From Acaudatibacter sp963835495 (GTDB lineage: Bacteria; Pseudomonadota; Alphaproteobacteria; Caulobacterales; Caulobacteraceae), in assembly GCA_963835495.1 (NCBI GenBank), contig CAWIFQ010000003.1, forward strand, positions 2,232,001 to 2,296,000: 64,000 nucleotides of DNA, read 5' to 3'. The translations under genes and the position numbers were made by a program. Positions 55,340 to 63,481 of the stretch are shown piece after piece. Each line of letters begins with the position of its first letter. Within the stretch, counting starts at the first letter, position 1. Under the pieces are notes generated by a model. The model ran no database searches. It had not been told where the DNA came from and was given only the letters and a program-made list of their open reading frames with translations.

Positions 55340-55798
55340 ATGAAGACGCAAATCCTGGCGGGGGCCGCGGTCCTCGCCCTCATCGCCGGCGGGGCCGCTT
55401 CGGCGGCCACCCACAGCAAGAGCGCCGGCGCCTATGCCGAGCCCTCGCAGCCCGTCGCCTACTCCAAGCTCGACACCTACCTGAAGACCTCGCCGAGCAA
55501 GCGGGCGAAGCAGGACTGGTCGATCGGCTCGACCACGTCAGCCGCGGCCGCCCCGATCGGCTCGTCCGCCAACACTTCGGCGACCACCGGCATGCCGAAC
55601 GCCAGTCCGCCGGCCTCGGCGCCCGACAACAGCGCCGGAACTGACGCCAGCGGCGCGACGACCACGCCGCCGGCGACGAGCGACCAGACCGCGCCGCCGG
55701 CGCAGACGCCGCCCGACCAGATGGGCGCGCCAGCTACGCCGCCCGCCGGCAGCGCGGCCCCCGGCGCCAGTCCGGCCCCGACGCCGAACGGGACCTGA
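55340..55798 (+). CDS. Secreted low-complexity hypothetical protein
   Basis: 152 residues. Signal peptide MKTQILAGAAVLALIAGGAASA, then a short conserved-looking stretch (YAEPSQPVAYSKLDTYLKTSPSKRAKQDWSIG), then a Ser/Thr/Ala/Pro-rich tail. No family recognised. Composition of the tail resembles that of the secreted protein at 37507. Possibly a cell-envelope protein. Confidence 0.5.
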   Translation: MKTQILAGAAVLALIAGGAASAATHSKSAGAYAEPSQPVAYSKLDTYLKTSPSKRAKQDWSIGSTTSAAAAPIGSSANTSATTGMPNASPPASAPDNSAGTDASGATTTPPATSDQTAPPAQTPPDQMGAPATPPAGSAAPGASPAPTPNGT

Positions 55799-55910
55799 CG
55801 GCCTAGGGCGACAGAGAAACCGGTCCGCGCCCAAGAATTTCTTGCTGGCGCGGGCCGGCGCTGCGGCTACATCGGCGGCGACAGTCACGCTGGAGCCACC
55901 CGAAGCCGCC

Positions 55911-57011
<1,101 letters not shown>

Positions 57012-57058
57012 GCATCCTACATCCGCTCTGCCCTGCAAGAGCGGGCAGCAGTTTTTCG

Positions 57059-57147
57059 GCCACGGAAAACACGGAAAGCACGGAAACGGGCAACCTGCGC
57101 GCACCGTCGGTCCGTAACCCGTCCGTGTTTTCCGTGTTTTCCGTGGC
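57059..57147. repeat. CACGGAAAA heptad repeats in inverted orientation
   Basis: GCCACGGAAAACACGGAAAG CACGGAAAC (57059-57087) faces GTCCGTGTTTTCCGTGTTTT CCGTGGC (57121-57147). Each arm has three copies of CACGGAAA and the two arms are inverted, with a 33-bp spacer. It forms a strong stem downstream of the OYE gene and could act as a terminator. Confidence 0.75.
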
Positions 57148-57163
57148 TATTTCATTGTTGAAG

Positions 57164-57198
57164 AAGCCTGGGTCCCCGCTTTCTCGGGGAAGAGCGGA
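57164..57198. repeat. Single arm of the CGCTCTTCCCCGCG repeat
   Basis: AAGCCTGGGTCCCCGCTTTC then TCGGGGAAGAGCGG. It is one arm of the inverted element at 27161-27257, here alone, 9 bp before the queC start. Confidence 0.7.
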
Positions 57199-57206
57199 TA
57201 CTGACG

Positions 57207-57951
57207 TTGGCTGAACCCCTTAGCGGCGCGCTCGTGTTGTTCTCCGGCGGGCAGGATTCCAGCGTCTGCCTGGCGTGGGCGCTGGAGCGGTACACCCGCG
57301 TCGAGACCGTCGGCTTCGACTATGGCCAGCGGCATGCGGTCGAACTGGAGCAGCGGCAGGTGGTGCGGCGCGAGATGGCGCGGCGCTTTCCGCAGTGGGC
57401 GGTGCGCCTCGGCGGCGACCACATGCTCGACATCAAGGGCTTCGGCGCGATCGGCGAAACCGCCATGACCGCCGAGAAGGCGATCGAGATCACCGAGAAG
57501 GGCCTGCCGTCCACCTTCGTTCCCGGTCGCAACCTGGTGTTCCTGACCTATGCTGCCGCGCTGGCCGACCGGTTGACCCTCAAGGCCCTGGTCGGCGGCA
57601 TGTGCGAGACCGACTTCTCCGGCTATCCGGACTGCCGCCGCTCGACCATGGACGCGATGGAGCAGTGCGCTGCAACTGGGCATGGACCGGGCGTTCCCGA
57701 TCAAGACGCCGCTGATGCGGCTCTCCAAGGCCGACACCTGGGCGCTGGCCAAGGCGCTGGGCGGCGAGGAGCTGGTCGAGCTTATCCGCGCTGACAGCCA
57801 CACCTGCTATCTGGGCCGGCGCGACCTCGAGCACGACTGGGGCTTCGGTTGCGGCGCTTGCCCGGCCTGCGAGCTGCGCGCGAACGGCTGGAACGACTGG
57901 GTGCGCGCGAATCGGCCGGCGCTGGCGCCCAACACTTCGCGAACCCCATGA
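57207..57951 (+). CDS. queC: 7-cyano-7-deazaguanine synthase (frame-disrupted)
   Basis: About 247 residues after correction, TTG start. ATP-dependent conversion of CDG to preQ0. PP-loop SGGQDSS (13-19), then FVPGRNLVFLTYAAALAD, CETDFSGYPDCRRSTMDAM, and the Zn-binding Cys set in HTCYLGRRDLEHDWGFGCGACPACELR. An extra T at 57666 breaks the frame; without it the text reads MEQALQLGMDRAFPIKTPLM. Its stop overlaps the queE start as ATGA. Confidence 0.93.
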
Positions 57952-58580
57952 CCTACTCGGTCAAGGAGATCTTCCTCACCCTGCAGGGCGAAGGCGGCCA
58001 GGCGGGCCGGGTCGCGGTGTTCTGCCGCTTCGCCGGCTGCAACCTGTGGACCGGCCGCGAGCAGGACCGCGCCAGTGCGGTCTGCCGCTTCTGCGACACC
58101 GACTTCGTCGGCGTGGATGGCCCGGGCGGCGGCAAGTTCGCCACCGCGCCGGCGCTGGCCGCCGCGGTCGCCGCCGCGTGGGAAGGGCCGCCGGAGAACC
58201 GGCTGGTGGTGCTGACCGGCGGCGAGCCGCTGCTGCAGGTCGATCCGCCGCTGATCGACGCTCTGCACGACGCCGGCTTCGCCATCGCCCTGGAGACCAA
58301 CGGCACGATCGCCGCGCCGCCGGGCATCGACTGGGTCTGCGTCAGCCCGAAAGCCGACGCGGCGCTGGCCCAGACCACTGGCCAGGAACTGAAGCTGGTC
58401 TATCCGCAGGACGGCGTCGATCCGGCCCGGTTCGAACAGCTGGCGTTCGAGCGTTTCGCCCTGCAGCCGATGGATGGTCCGGACCGCGAGGGCGCCACCC
58501 GCGCCGCCATCGCCTATTGCCTTGCCCACCCGCGCTGGCGTTTAAGCCTGCAGACGCACAAATACCTGGGCATCCCCTAG
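57948..58580 (+). CDS. queE: 7-carboxy-7-deazaguanine synthase
   Basis: 210 residues. Radical-SAM enzyme that turns CPH4 into CDG. YSVKEIFLTLQGEGGQAGRVAVFCRFAGCNLWTGREQD...VCRFCDTDF: the cluster Cys are the first Cys in CNLW and the pair in CRFCDT, with an insertion between them as in many QueE proteins. GGEPLLQ binds SAM. It overlaps queC by 4 bp; queD follows 31 bp later. Confidence 0.94.
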   Translation: MTYSVKEIFLTLQGEGGQAGRVAVFCRFAGCNLWTGREQDRASAVCRFCDTDFVGVDGPGGGKFATAPALAAAVAAAWEGPPENRLVVLTGGEPLLQVDPPLIDALHDAGFAIALETNGTIAAPPGIDWVCVSPKADAALAQTTGQELKLVYPQDGVDPARFEQLAFERFALQPMDGPDREGATRAAIAYCLAHPRWRLSLQTHKYLGIP

Positions 58581-58611
58581 CAGGGGCCGCCCGTTCAAAC
58601 CCACGACAGTG

Positions 58612-58992
58612 ATGACCGACCCCGTCTTCGAGATCACGAAGGCCGCCGCCTTCGACGCCGCCCACCGCCTGCCCGCCGGCGGCCCCGAGGGTAGCCCTTA
58701 CACGCGCCTGCACGGCCATTCGTTCCGGGTGGAGGCCACCGTGCGCGGCCCGGCCAAGCCGCCGATCGGCTGGGTCGACGACCTCGGCGAGCTTGACGCG
58801 GCGCTGAAACAAATCGCCGGCGCGCTCGACCACGGCCTGCTTAACGAGACGCCCGGGCTCGAGAGCCCGACGCTGGAAGCGCTCTGCGTCCACTTCGCCG
58901 ACCGCCTGAAACCCGCCTTCCCCGGCCTCGCCCGCATCGTCGTCTCCCGCCCCAGCATCGGCGAGAGCTGCGCGATGGAGGTGCGGGACTAG
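58612..58992 (+). CDS. queD: 6-carboxy-5,6,7,8-tetrahydropterin synthase
   Basis: 126 residues from ATG at 58612 (a GTG at 58609 is also in frame). Converts dihydroneopterin triphosphate to CPH4. Zn ligands: His in FDAAHRLPAG and the two in RLHGHSFRVE. GWVDDLGELDAALKQIAGALDHGLLNE and PTLEALCVHFADRL are family text. The first step (GTP cyclohydrolase) is not encoded here. The TAG stop is the first part of the 76-bp palindrome that begins at 58989. Confidence 0.95.
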   Translation: MTDPVFEITKAAAFDAAHRLPAGGPEGSPYTRLHGHSFRVEATVRGPAKPPIGWVDDLGELDAALKQIAGALDHGLLNETPGLESPTLEALCVHFADRLKPAFPGLARIVVSRPSIGESCAMEVRD

Positions 58993-59064
58993 TGTCCCGA
59001 TCCCGAAGTTCGCATGCGCATCATGGCGGGCTCCGTCGAACTTCGGAATCGATCAGGACACTAG
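58989..59064. repeat. 76-bp CTAG-ended palindromic element, copy 1
   Basis: Ends CTAGTGTCC and GGACACTAG; inner boxes CCGAAGTTCG (59002-59011 approx.) and CGAACTTCGG. The right arm has 4 nt more than the left. Length is exactly 76 bp. It overlaps the queD stop codon. Confidence 0.8.
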
Positions 59065-59077
59065 CAAGTATAAGTAT

Positions 59078-59153
59078 CTAGTGTGCTTTTTGGATTTGAA
59101 GTTCGCTCGCAGCCGATCCAGAGAGCAGGCGAACTTCAAATCCAGCACACTAG
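59078..59153. repeat. 76-bp CTAG-ended palindromic element, copy 2
   Basis: Also exactly 76 bp, 13 bp after copy 1. Ends CTAGTGTGCT and AGCACACTAG; inner GGATTTGAAGTTCGC and GCGAACTTCAAATCC. The left arm has 4 extra T. The shared skeleton with copy 1 is CTAGTGTSC...GAAGTTCG...CGAACTTC...GSACACTAG, but the sequence between these boxes differs. Confidence 0.8.
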
Positions 59154-59160
59154 CGGGAAG

Positions 59161-60054
59161 TTAGCTCAGTTCGAGTTCCCCGATCACCGTCGCCACCCGC
59201 GCCCGCGCCGCCTCCGACAGCGGCAGGATCGGCCGGGGCGGCTGCGCCCGGGTCAGGCCGAGGATGTTCGCGGTGGCGTAGGCGAGCCTCAGGCCGGTGA
59301 GGTCACGGAACAATTGCCAGACCGGCGCGAGGCGCGCGTTCAGCCGACGCGTCTCCGCGGCGTCGCCGGATTGGGCGGCGCGGCAGAGGGCGAGCGTCGC
59401 GTTGGGGAACATCCCGCCCAGCACGCTGTGCCAGACATCGCCGCCGGCCAGCATCGCCTCCGCGCAGTTCGGATCGGCGCTGTAGCCGAGCGAGAAGCCG
59501 GCCGGGACCCGCGCCCGCAGATCGGCGAGATGGGCCCCCACCTGGTCGGCCGGCGGCGCCGGGTTCTTCACCGCGACGACGCCCGGGACACCGCTGAGGC
59601 GCTGGATCAGCTCGGCGCTGAAGGTGAAGTGGGTGACGCCCGGGTTGTTGTAGATGCAGATCGGCAGGCCGCTCTCCCCGGCCACCGTCCGGAAATGGAC
59701 GAACACCTCCTCGTCGAGCAGCGGCGTGTAGGAAACCGGGGCCAGCAGCCCCGCGACGGCGCCGGCGGCCTTGGCGTCCTGGGCCAGCGCGACGGCCTCG
59801 TCGGTCCTGAGCGCGCCGACGCCCGCCATCACCGGGACCTTGCCGCCCGCCTCGTCCAGCGCCGCCTCGATCGCCCGCCGCCGCTCGGCGCGGGGCAGAT
59901 AAGCGTAGGTCCCGGTGCTGCCCAGCAGGCCGATCGCATCGACCCTTGCCTCGACCAGCCGCCGCACCAGGCCGCGCAGCGCCGCCACATCCACCCGGCC
60001 CTCGGCATCGGCCGGGGTGATCGGGAAGGCGGCGAGGCCGGAGAACAGCGACAT
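59161..60054 (-). CDS. DapA-family lyase/synthase (dihydrodipicolinate synthase family)
   Basis: 297 residues. TIM barrel of the N-acetylneuraminate lyase/DHDPS superfamily: Schiff-base Lys163 in VVAVKNPAP and Tyr135 in ICIYNNPG. The GTTGE motif reads GSTGTY, with the Glu missing, so it is unlikely to be housekeeping DapA. It more likely acts on a 2-keto acid aldol in catabolism. Monocistronic here, between the queD repeats and the response regulator. Confidence 0.87.
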   Translation of the reverse strand: MSLFSGLAAFPITPADAEGRVDVAALRGLVRRLVEARVDAIGLLGSTGTYAYLPRAERRRAIEAALDEAGGKVPVMAGVGALRTDEAVALAQDAKAAGAVAGLLAPVSYTPLLDEEVFVHFRTVAGESGLPICIYNNPGVTHFTFSAELIQRLSGVPGVVAVKNPAPPADQVGAHLADLRARVPAGFSLGYSADPNCAEAMLAGGDVWHSVLGGMFPNATLALCRAAQSGDAAETRRLNARLAPVWQLFRDLTGLRLAYATANILGLTRAQPPRPILPLSEAARARVATVIGELELS

Positions 60055-60110
60055 CGGTAAGGCTCCTCGAGGCGAGAGCGACGCTATAGCGCGGCAGTTG
60101 GCAATGCGCG

Positions 60111-60635
60111 TCAGTCGATGTCGGTGGTCGGCTTGTCGGTGCGGCGACGGAGCGGGCCCTGATAGCTGGGGTCCTGCCGCCGACGCCGATCCGGCCCGAA
60201 ATAGGCCGGGCTGCGCACGAAGGCCCGCGGATGGTCGACCACCCGGGTGATCCGCTCGATCACCCCGCGCGCCGTCACCGGCTTGGAGAGGAACTCGGTG
60301 ACCCCGACGTCGCGCGCTTCGCCCACCCGGCGCATGGTGGAGTGACCGGTGATCATGATCACCGGAACCATCGGGTTCGGGCTGTCCTCGGAGTTGCGCA
60401 GCAGACGGACGAAATCGATGCCGTCCATCGGCTCCATAGCCAGGTCGGTCATGACGATGTCGATCGGGTTGCCACGCAACATGTGCAACGCCTGGGCGCC
60501 GTCGGCGGCTTCGAAGATCAGCTTCACGCCGATCGCGCGCAGAATCTCGGTGAGCAGCACGCGCATGTGCTGGTTGTCGTCGACCAGAAGGATCTTCAGC
60601 AGCTCGAAACGCAACCGCGCCAACCCCCTCGGCAT
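60111..60635 (-). CDS. Single-receiver response regulator with Arg-rich tail
   Basis: 174 residues from the ATG at 60635. Receiver domain: Asp19-Asp20 (ILLVDDNQHMR), phospho-acceptor Asp64 (IVMTDLAMEPMDG), Thr96 (IMITGHS) and Lys118 (FLSKPV). After it comes FVRSPAYFGPDRRRR, a tail seen in many alphaproteobacterial stand-alone receivers, then GPLRRRTDKPTTDID. No output domain, so it acts through protein contacts. No histidine kinase is adjacent. Confidence 0.88.
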   Translation of the reverse strand: MPRGLARLRFELLKILLVDDNQHMRVLLTEILRAIGVKLIFEAADGAQALHMLRGNPIDIVMTDLAMEPMDGIDFVRLLRNSEDSPNPMVPVIMITGHSTMRRVGEARDVGVTEFLSKPVTARGVIERITRVVDHPRAFVRSPAYFGPDRRRRQDPSYQGPLRRRTDKPTTDID

Positions 60636-60727
60636 GCCGCCGGTGTCGCCCGGCTTGTCTAGGTTTTTGCTTTTTACAACAAAGAGTTGAAGCCTAGCCG
60701 AACTATAGTGCCCAGGCGCCCGCGTCG

Positions 60728-60753
60728 AAAAAACGGCGGTTTCTATTGCCGTT
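60728..60753 (-). terminator. Intrinsic terminator downstream of aroC
   Basis: On the minus strand: AACGGC-AATAGAAACC-GCCGTT followed by T residues (six A on the plus strand, 60728-60733, partly within the stem). It lies 53 bp after the aroC stop and about 95 bp before the response-regulator start. Confidence 0.55.
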
Positions 60754-60805
60754 CGATACCCCAGCGTCAATCCCCACATTTTGACGCGGGGCGGATGCGC
60801 AGGGG

Positions 60806-61933
60806 CTAGCCGCGGAGGCAATTCGACCCCGGCTGGAACGCGCCGCCGCCGGTCTGCCCGCGGTGCCGCAGAAAGGCGTCCGCCAGCACGCAGGCGGTCA
60901 TCGCCTCGACGATCGGACTGGCTCTGAGGCCGACGCAGGGATCATGGCGACCGGTCGTGCGCACCTCGACCGCCGCGCCAAATTCGTCGATCGAGCGCTT
61001 CGGCGTCAGGATCGAGGAGGTCGGCTTGAACGCCACCCGCGCTGTCACCGGCTGACCGGTCGAGATGCCGCCCAGCACGCCGCCGGCGTTGTTGGACAGG
61101 AACGCCGGGCCATCGTTGCCCATCACCATCTCGTCGGCGTTCTCCTCGCCGGAGAGCGCGGCGGCCGCGAACCCGGCGCCGATCTCGACCCCTTTGGCGG
61201 CGTTGATCGACATCAGCGCGCCGGCCAGTTCGCCGTCGAGCTTGCCGTAGATCGGCGCGCCCCACCCGGCCGGCACGCCCAGCGCCTCGACCTCGACGAC
61301 GGCGCCGGTGGACGATCCAGCCTTGCGGGTCTTCTCCAGGTGCGCTTCCCAGACCGCGACCATCTGCGGATCGGGGCACCAGAACGGGTTGTTCGCGACC
61401 TCGGCCCAGTCCCAGCGCGAACGATCCACCGTATACGGACCGATCTGCGCCAGCGCCGCGCGGACGGTGACGCCCTCGCCCAGGATCTTGCGGGCGATCG
61501 CGCCGGCGGCGACGCGCGAGGCGGTCTCGCGGGCCGACTGGCGCCCGCCGCCGCGGTAGTCGCGCACGCCGTACTTGGCGAAATAGGCGTAGTCGGCGTG
61601 GCCCGGACGAAAGCGGGTGGCGATGTCGGAATAGTCGCGCGAGCGCTGGTCGACGTTCTCGATGATCATCGAGATCGGCGTGCCGGTGGTGACCTGGCCG
61701 CCGGTGCGCGCGTCCTCGAACACGCCCGACAGGATCTTCACCGCGTCGGGCTCCTGGCGCTGGGTGACGAACTTGCCCTGCCCCGGCCGCCGCTTGTCGA
61801 GCCAGACCTGGATGTCGGCTTCGGTCAGCGGAATGCCAGGCGGGCAGCCATCGACCACGCACCCCAGCGCCGGCCCATGGCTCTCGCCCCAGGTGGTGAC
61901 ACGGAACAGATGGCCGAAGGTGTTGTGCGACAT
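60806..61933 (-). CDS. aroC: Chorismate synthase
   Basis: 375 residues. FMNH2-dependent conversion of EPSP to chorismate. MSHNTFGHLFRVTTWGESHGPALGCVVDGCPPGIPL is the family signature 1; RFRPGHADYAYFAKYGVRDYRGGGRQSARETASRVAAGAIA contains signature 2; NNAGGVLGGISTGQPVTARVAFKPTSSI and RHDPCVGLRASPIVEAM follow. Upstream (61934-62237) is filled by an inverted repeat. Confidence 0.97.
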   Translation of the reverse strand: MSHNTFGHLFRVTTWGESHGPALGCVVDGCPPGIPLTEADIQVWLDKRRPGQGKFVTQRQEPDAVKILSGVFEDARTGGQVTTGTPISMIIENVDQRSRDYSDIATRFRPGHADYAYFAKYGVRDYRGGGRQSARETASRVAAGAIARKILGEGVTVRAALAQIGPYTVDRSRWDWAEVANNPFWCPDPQMVAVWEAHLEKTRKAGSSTGAVVEVEALGVPAGWGAPIYGKLDGELAGALMSINAAKGVEIGAGFAAAALSGEENADEMVMGNDGPAFLSNNAGGVLGGISTGQPVTARVAFKPTSSILTPKRSIDEFGAAVEVRTTGRHDPCVGLRASPIVEAMTACVLADAFLRHRGQTGGGAFQPGSNCLRG

Positions 61934-61990
61934 GGCGCGGGGGTTCTAGCCCATGCAAGCTGTCAAACACAAAGCGCCACCCGGTATCCC

Positions 61991-62182
61991 TCGCCCCGCG
62001 CAGCGGGGAGAGGTCGAGCGAAGGCGAAGCCTTCGGCCGGGTGAGGGGCTCGGCGCGAAGCGTCGAGTGCGCGACAGCGCAGGACCTGGCTGCGCCAGCC
62101 GCATCGCCTCCAGCGACGCGGGCCCCTCACCCGTCCGACCGGCTGCGCCGCTCGGCCGACCTCTCCCCGCTTCGCGGGGCGA
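61991..62182. repeat. Inverted pair of CCCCGCG...GGGGAGAGG repeats beside the second DUF559 gene
   Basis: Arms of about 60 bp: 61991-62049 (TCGCCCCGCGCAGCGGGGAG...GGGTGAGGGGC) and 62122-62182 (GCCCCTCACCCGTCCGACCG...GCGGGGCGA). Each arm has a CCCCGC...GCGGGG hairpin plus a second hairpin and ends in GGTGAGGGGC. The 72-bp centre shows nothing coding. It occupies the region between aroC and the DUF559 gene. Confidence 0.85.
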
Positions 62183-62237
62183 CGGTTAGCAACGGGCGAC
62201 TTGACAGATCGAGGTCGCTGGTTCTTCTTTTGTTCTC

Positions 62238-62603
62238 ATGGATCGACAGACCACGCTCCAGCGCGCCCGCGCCCTTCGCGTCAACCACACCACAGCCGAA
62301 GGCCGCCTCTGGGGCGAGCTTCGCGGCCGCAAGCTAGGCGGTTGGAAGTGGCGGCGGCAGGCGCCGATCGGGTCGTTCATCGTCGACTTCTTCTGCCCGG
62401 CGGCGCGGCTGGTGGTCGAGCTCGACGGGAGTCATCACCTGGATCAACAGGGTTATGACGCGCGGCGGACGGCGTTTCTGGAGGCGCAAGGGCTGCGGGT
62501 CATCCGGTTCCCGAGCGAGGATGTCTGGGGCGGAGGCCTGCACCACATGTGTCAGTGCATCGTGCTGGCGTGTGGCGAGCCGGGAGCAGCTGTCGAGAAT
62601 TAG
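62238..62603 (+). CDS. DUF559 (Vsr-like) endonuclease-fold protein, second copy
   Basis: 121 residues: RARALRVNHTTAEGRLWGELRGRKLGGWKWRRQAPIGSFIVDFFC, then LVVELDGSHH and RRTAFLEAQGLRVIRFPSEDV. Likely catalytic Asp50, Glu61 and Asp63. It is complete, with a normal end at HHMCQCIVLACGE. Only moderately similar to the first DUF559 protein, so the two are not a recent duplication. Flanked on both sides by palindromic repeats (61991-62182 and 62611-62657). Biological role unknown. Confidence 0.88.
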   Translation: MDRQTTLQRARALRVNHTTAEGRLWGELRGRKLGGWKWRRQAPIGSFIVDFFCPAARLVVELDGSHHLDQQGYDARRTAFLEAQGLRVIRFPSEDVWGGGLHHMCQCIVLACGEPGAAVEN

Positions 62604-62610
62604 GTCGCGG

Positions 62611-62657
62611 CGCCACCCCTCACCTTACCTCTCCCCCACTCTTCGGTGGGGAGAGGG
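62611..62657. repeat. CTCCCCCACTCTTCGGTGGGGAG repeat downstream of DUF559
   Basis: CGCCACCCCTCACCTTACCT then CTCCCCCACTCTTCGGTGGG then GAGAGGG. The strongest hairpin is CTCCCCCAC...GTGGGGAG. The arm is built like those at 61991-62182. It lies between the DUF559 stop and the J-domain gene stop. Confidence 0.75.
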
Positions 62658-62696
62658 ATACTGGCGGCACGGCGGCGAAAACGCCGACGCCTGCCC

Positions 62697-63401
62697 CTAG
62701 GCCGCCCAGGCGGCGGCGAACTTTTTCAGCTGGGCGCGGGCGGGGCTTTCGGGGGCGCCGGTGTCGGGGACCAGGCGGATGAACAGGCTGCCGGCGGGGT
62801 AGTCGCCGCGGGCGGGCAGGCCCTCGCCTTCCAGCCGGACCAGCCGGCGCTCGGCGATCTTGCCGGTGACCCAGAGCGACTTCGGTCCAAGCGGCGTTTC
62901 GACCGTCGCGCGGCCGCCATCGTCGAGCAGCATGGCCGGGACCTCGACGCTGATCCACAGATCCGAGCCTCGCACCTGGATGGCGGTCTCGGCGCGGATG
63001 CGCAGCTTGATCTTCTCGCCCGCGCCTTGCAGCACCTCGCCGTGCCGGGCGCCGGCCGGGACCACGACCCGCATATGCCGCCCATCCGACAGCAGCGCCT
63101 CGGCTTCGCCGCCGAGCAGAGCGGTCATCGGACTGACCTCGGCATAGGCGCTGAAGCCGCGCGGGACCACCGAGGGGGCCGCGGACGGCGGCGCGCTCGG
63201 CGCTGGCGTGCGCGGCAGCGACTGCAGCAAGTGGTAGGCCGACAGGATTTCGCGGAAGCGAACCGCGTCGCCACCCGGCCGGTCCGGGTGCGCCAGCTTG
63301 GCCGCGGCGCGGAAGGCGCCGATCACATCGTGCGGGCTTGCGTCCGTGGCGAGGCCGAGGATGGCGCGCGCTTCATCGGGGGAAAGGTCGACAGCGGACA
63401 T
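62697..63401 (-). CDS. J-domain protein (DnaJ/CbpA-like)
   Basis: 234 residues. N-terminal J domain: DEARAILGLATDASPHDVIGAFRAAAKLAHPDRPGGDAVRFREILSAYHLL, with the HPD triad intact. After a Pro/Ala-rich linker comes a C-terminal beta domain like DnaJ C-domains (VVVPAGARHGEVLQGAGEKIKLRI; DLWISVEVPAMLL; GDYPAGSLFIRLV). It would stimulate DnaK on specific clients. Divergent from pdxH with about 80 bp between starts. Confidence 0.87.
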   Translation of the reverse strand: MSAVDLSPDEARAILGLATDASPHDVIGAFRAAAKLAHPDRPGGDAVRFREILSAYHLLQSLPRTPAPSAPPSAAPSVVPRGFSAYAEVSPMTALLGGEAEALLSDGRHMRVVVPAGARHGEVLQGAGEKIKLRIRAETAIQVRGSDLWISVEVPAMLLDDGGRATVETPLGPKSLWVTGKIAERRLVRLEGEGLPARGDYPAGSLFIRLVPDTGAPESPARAQLKKFAAAWAA

Positions 63402-63481
63402 CCGGCCAGACTCGCCACGCTGTGTTCACACCAGGTTAAGGCTCGAAGCCCGGCGGTAGATTCGGCTATAGCGACGCACAG

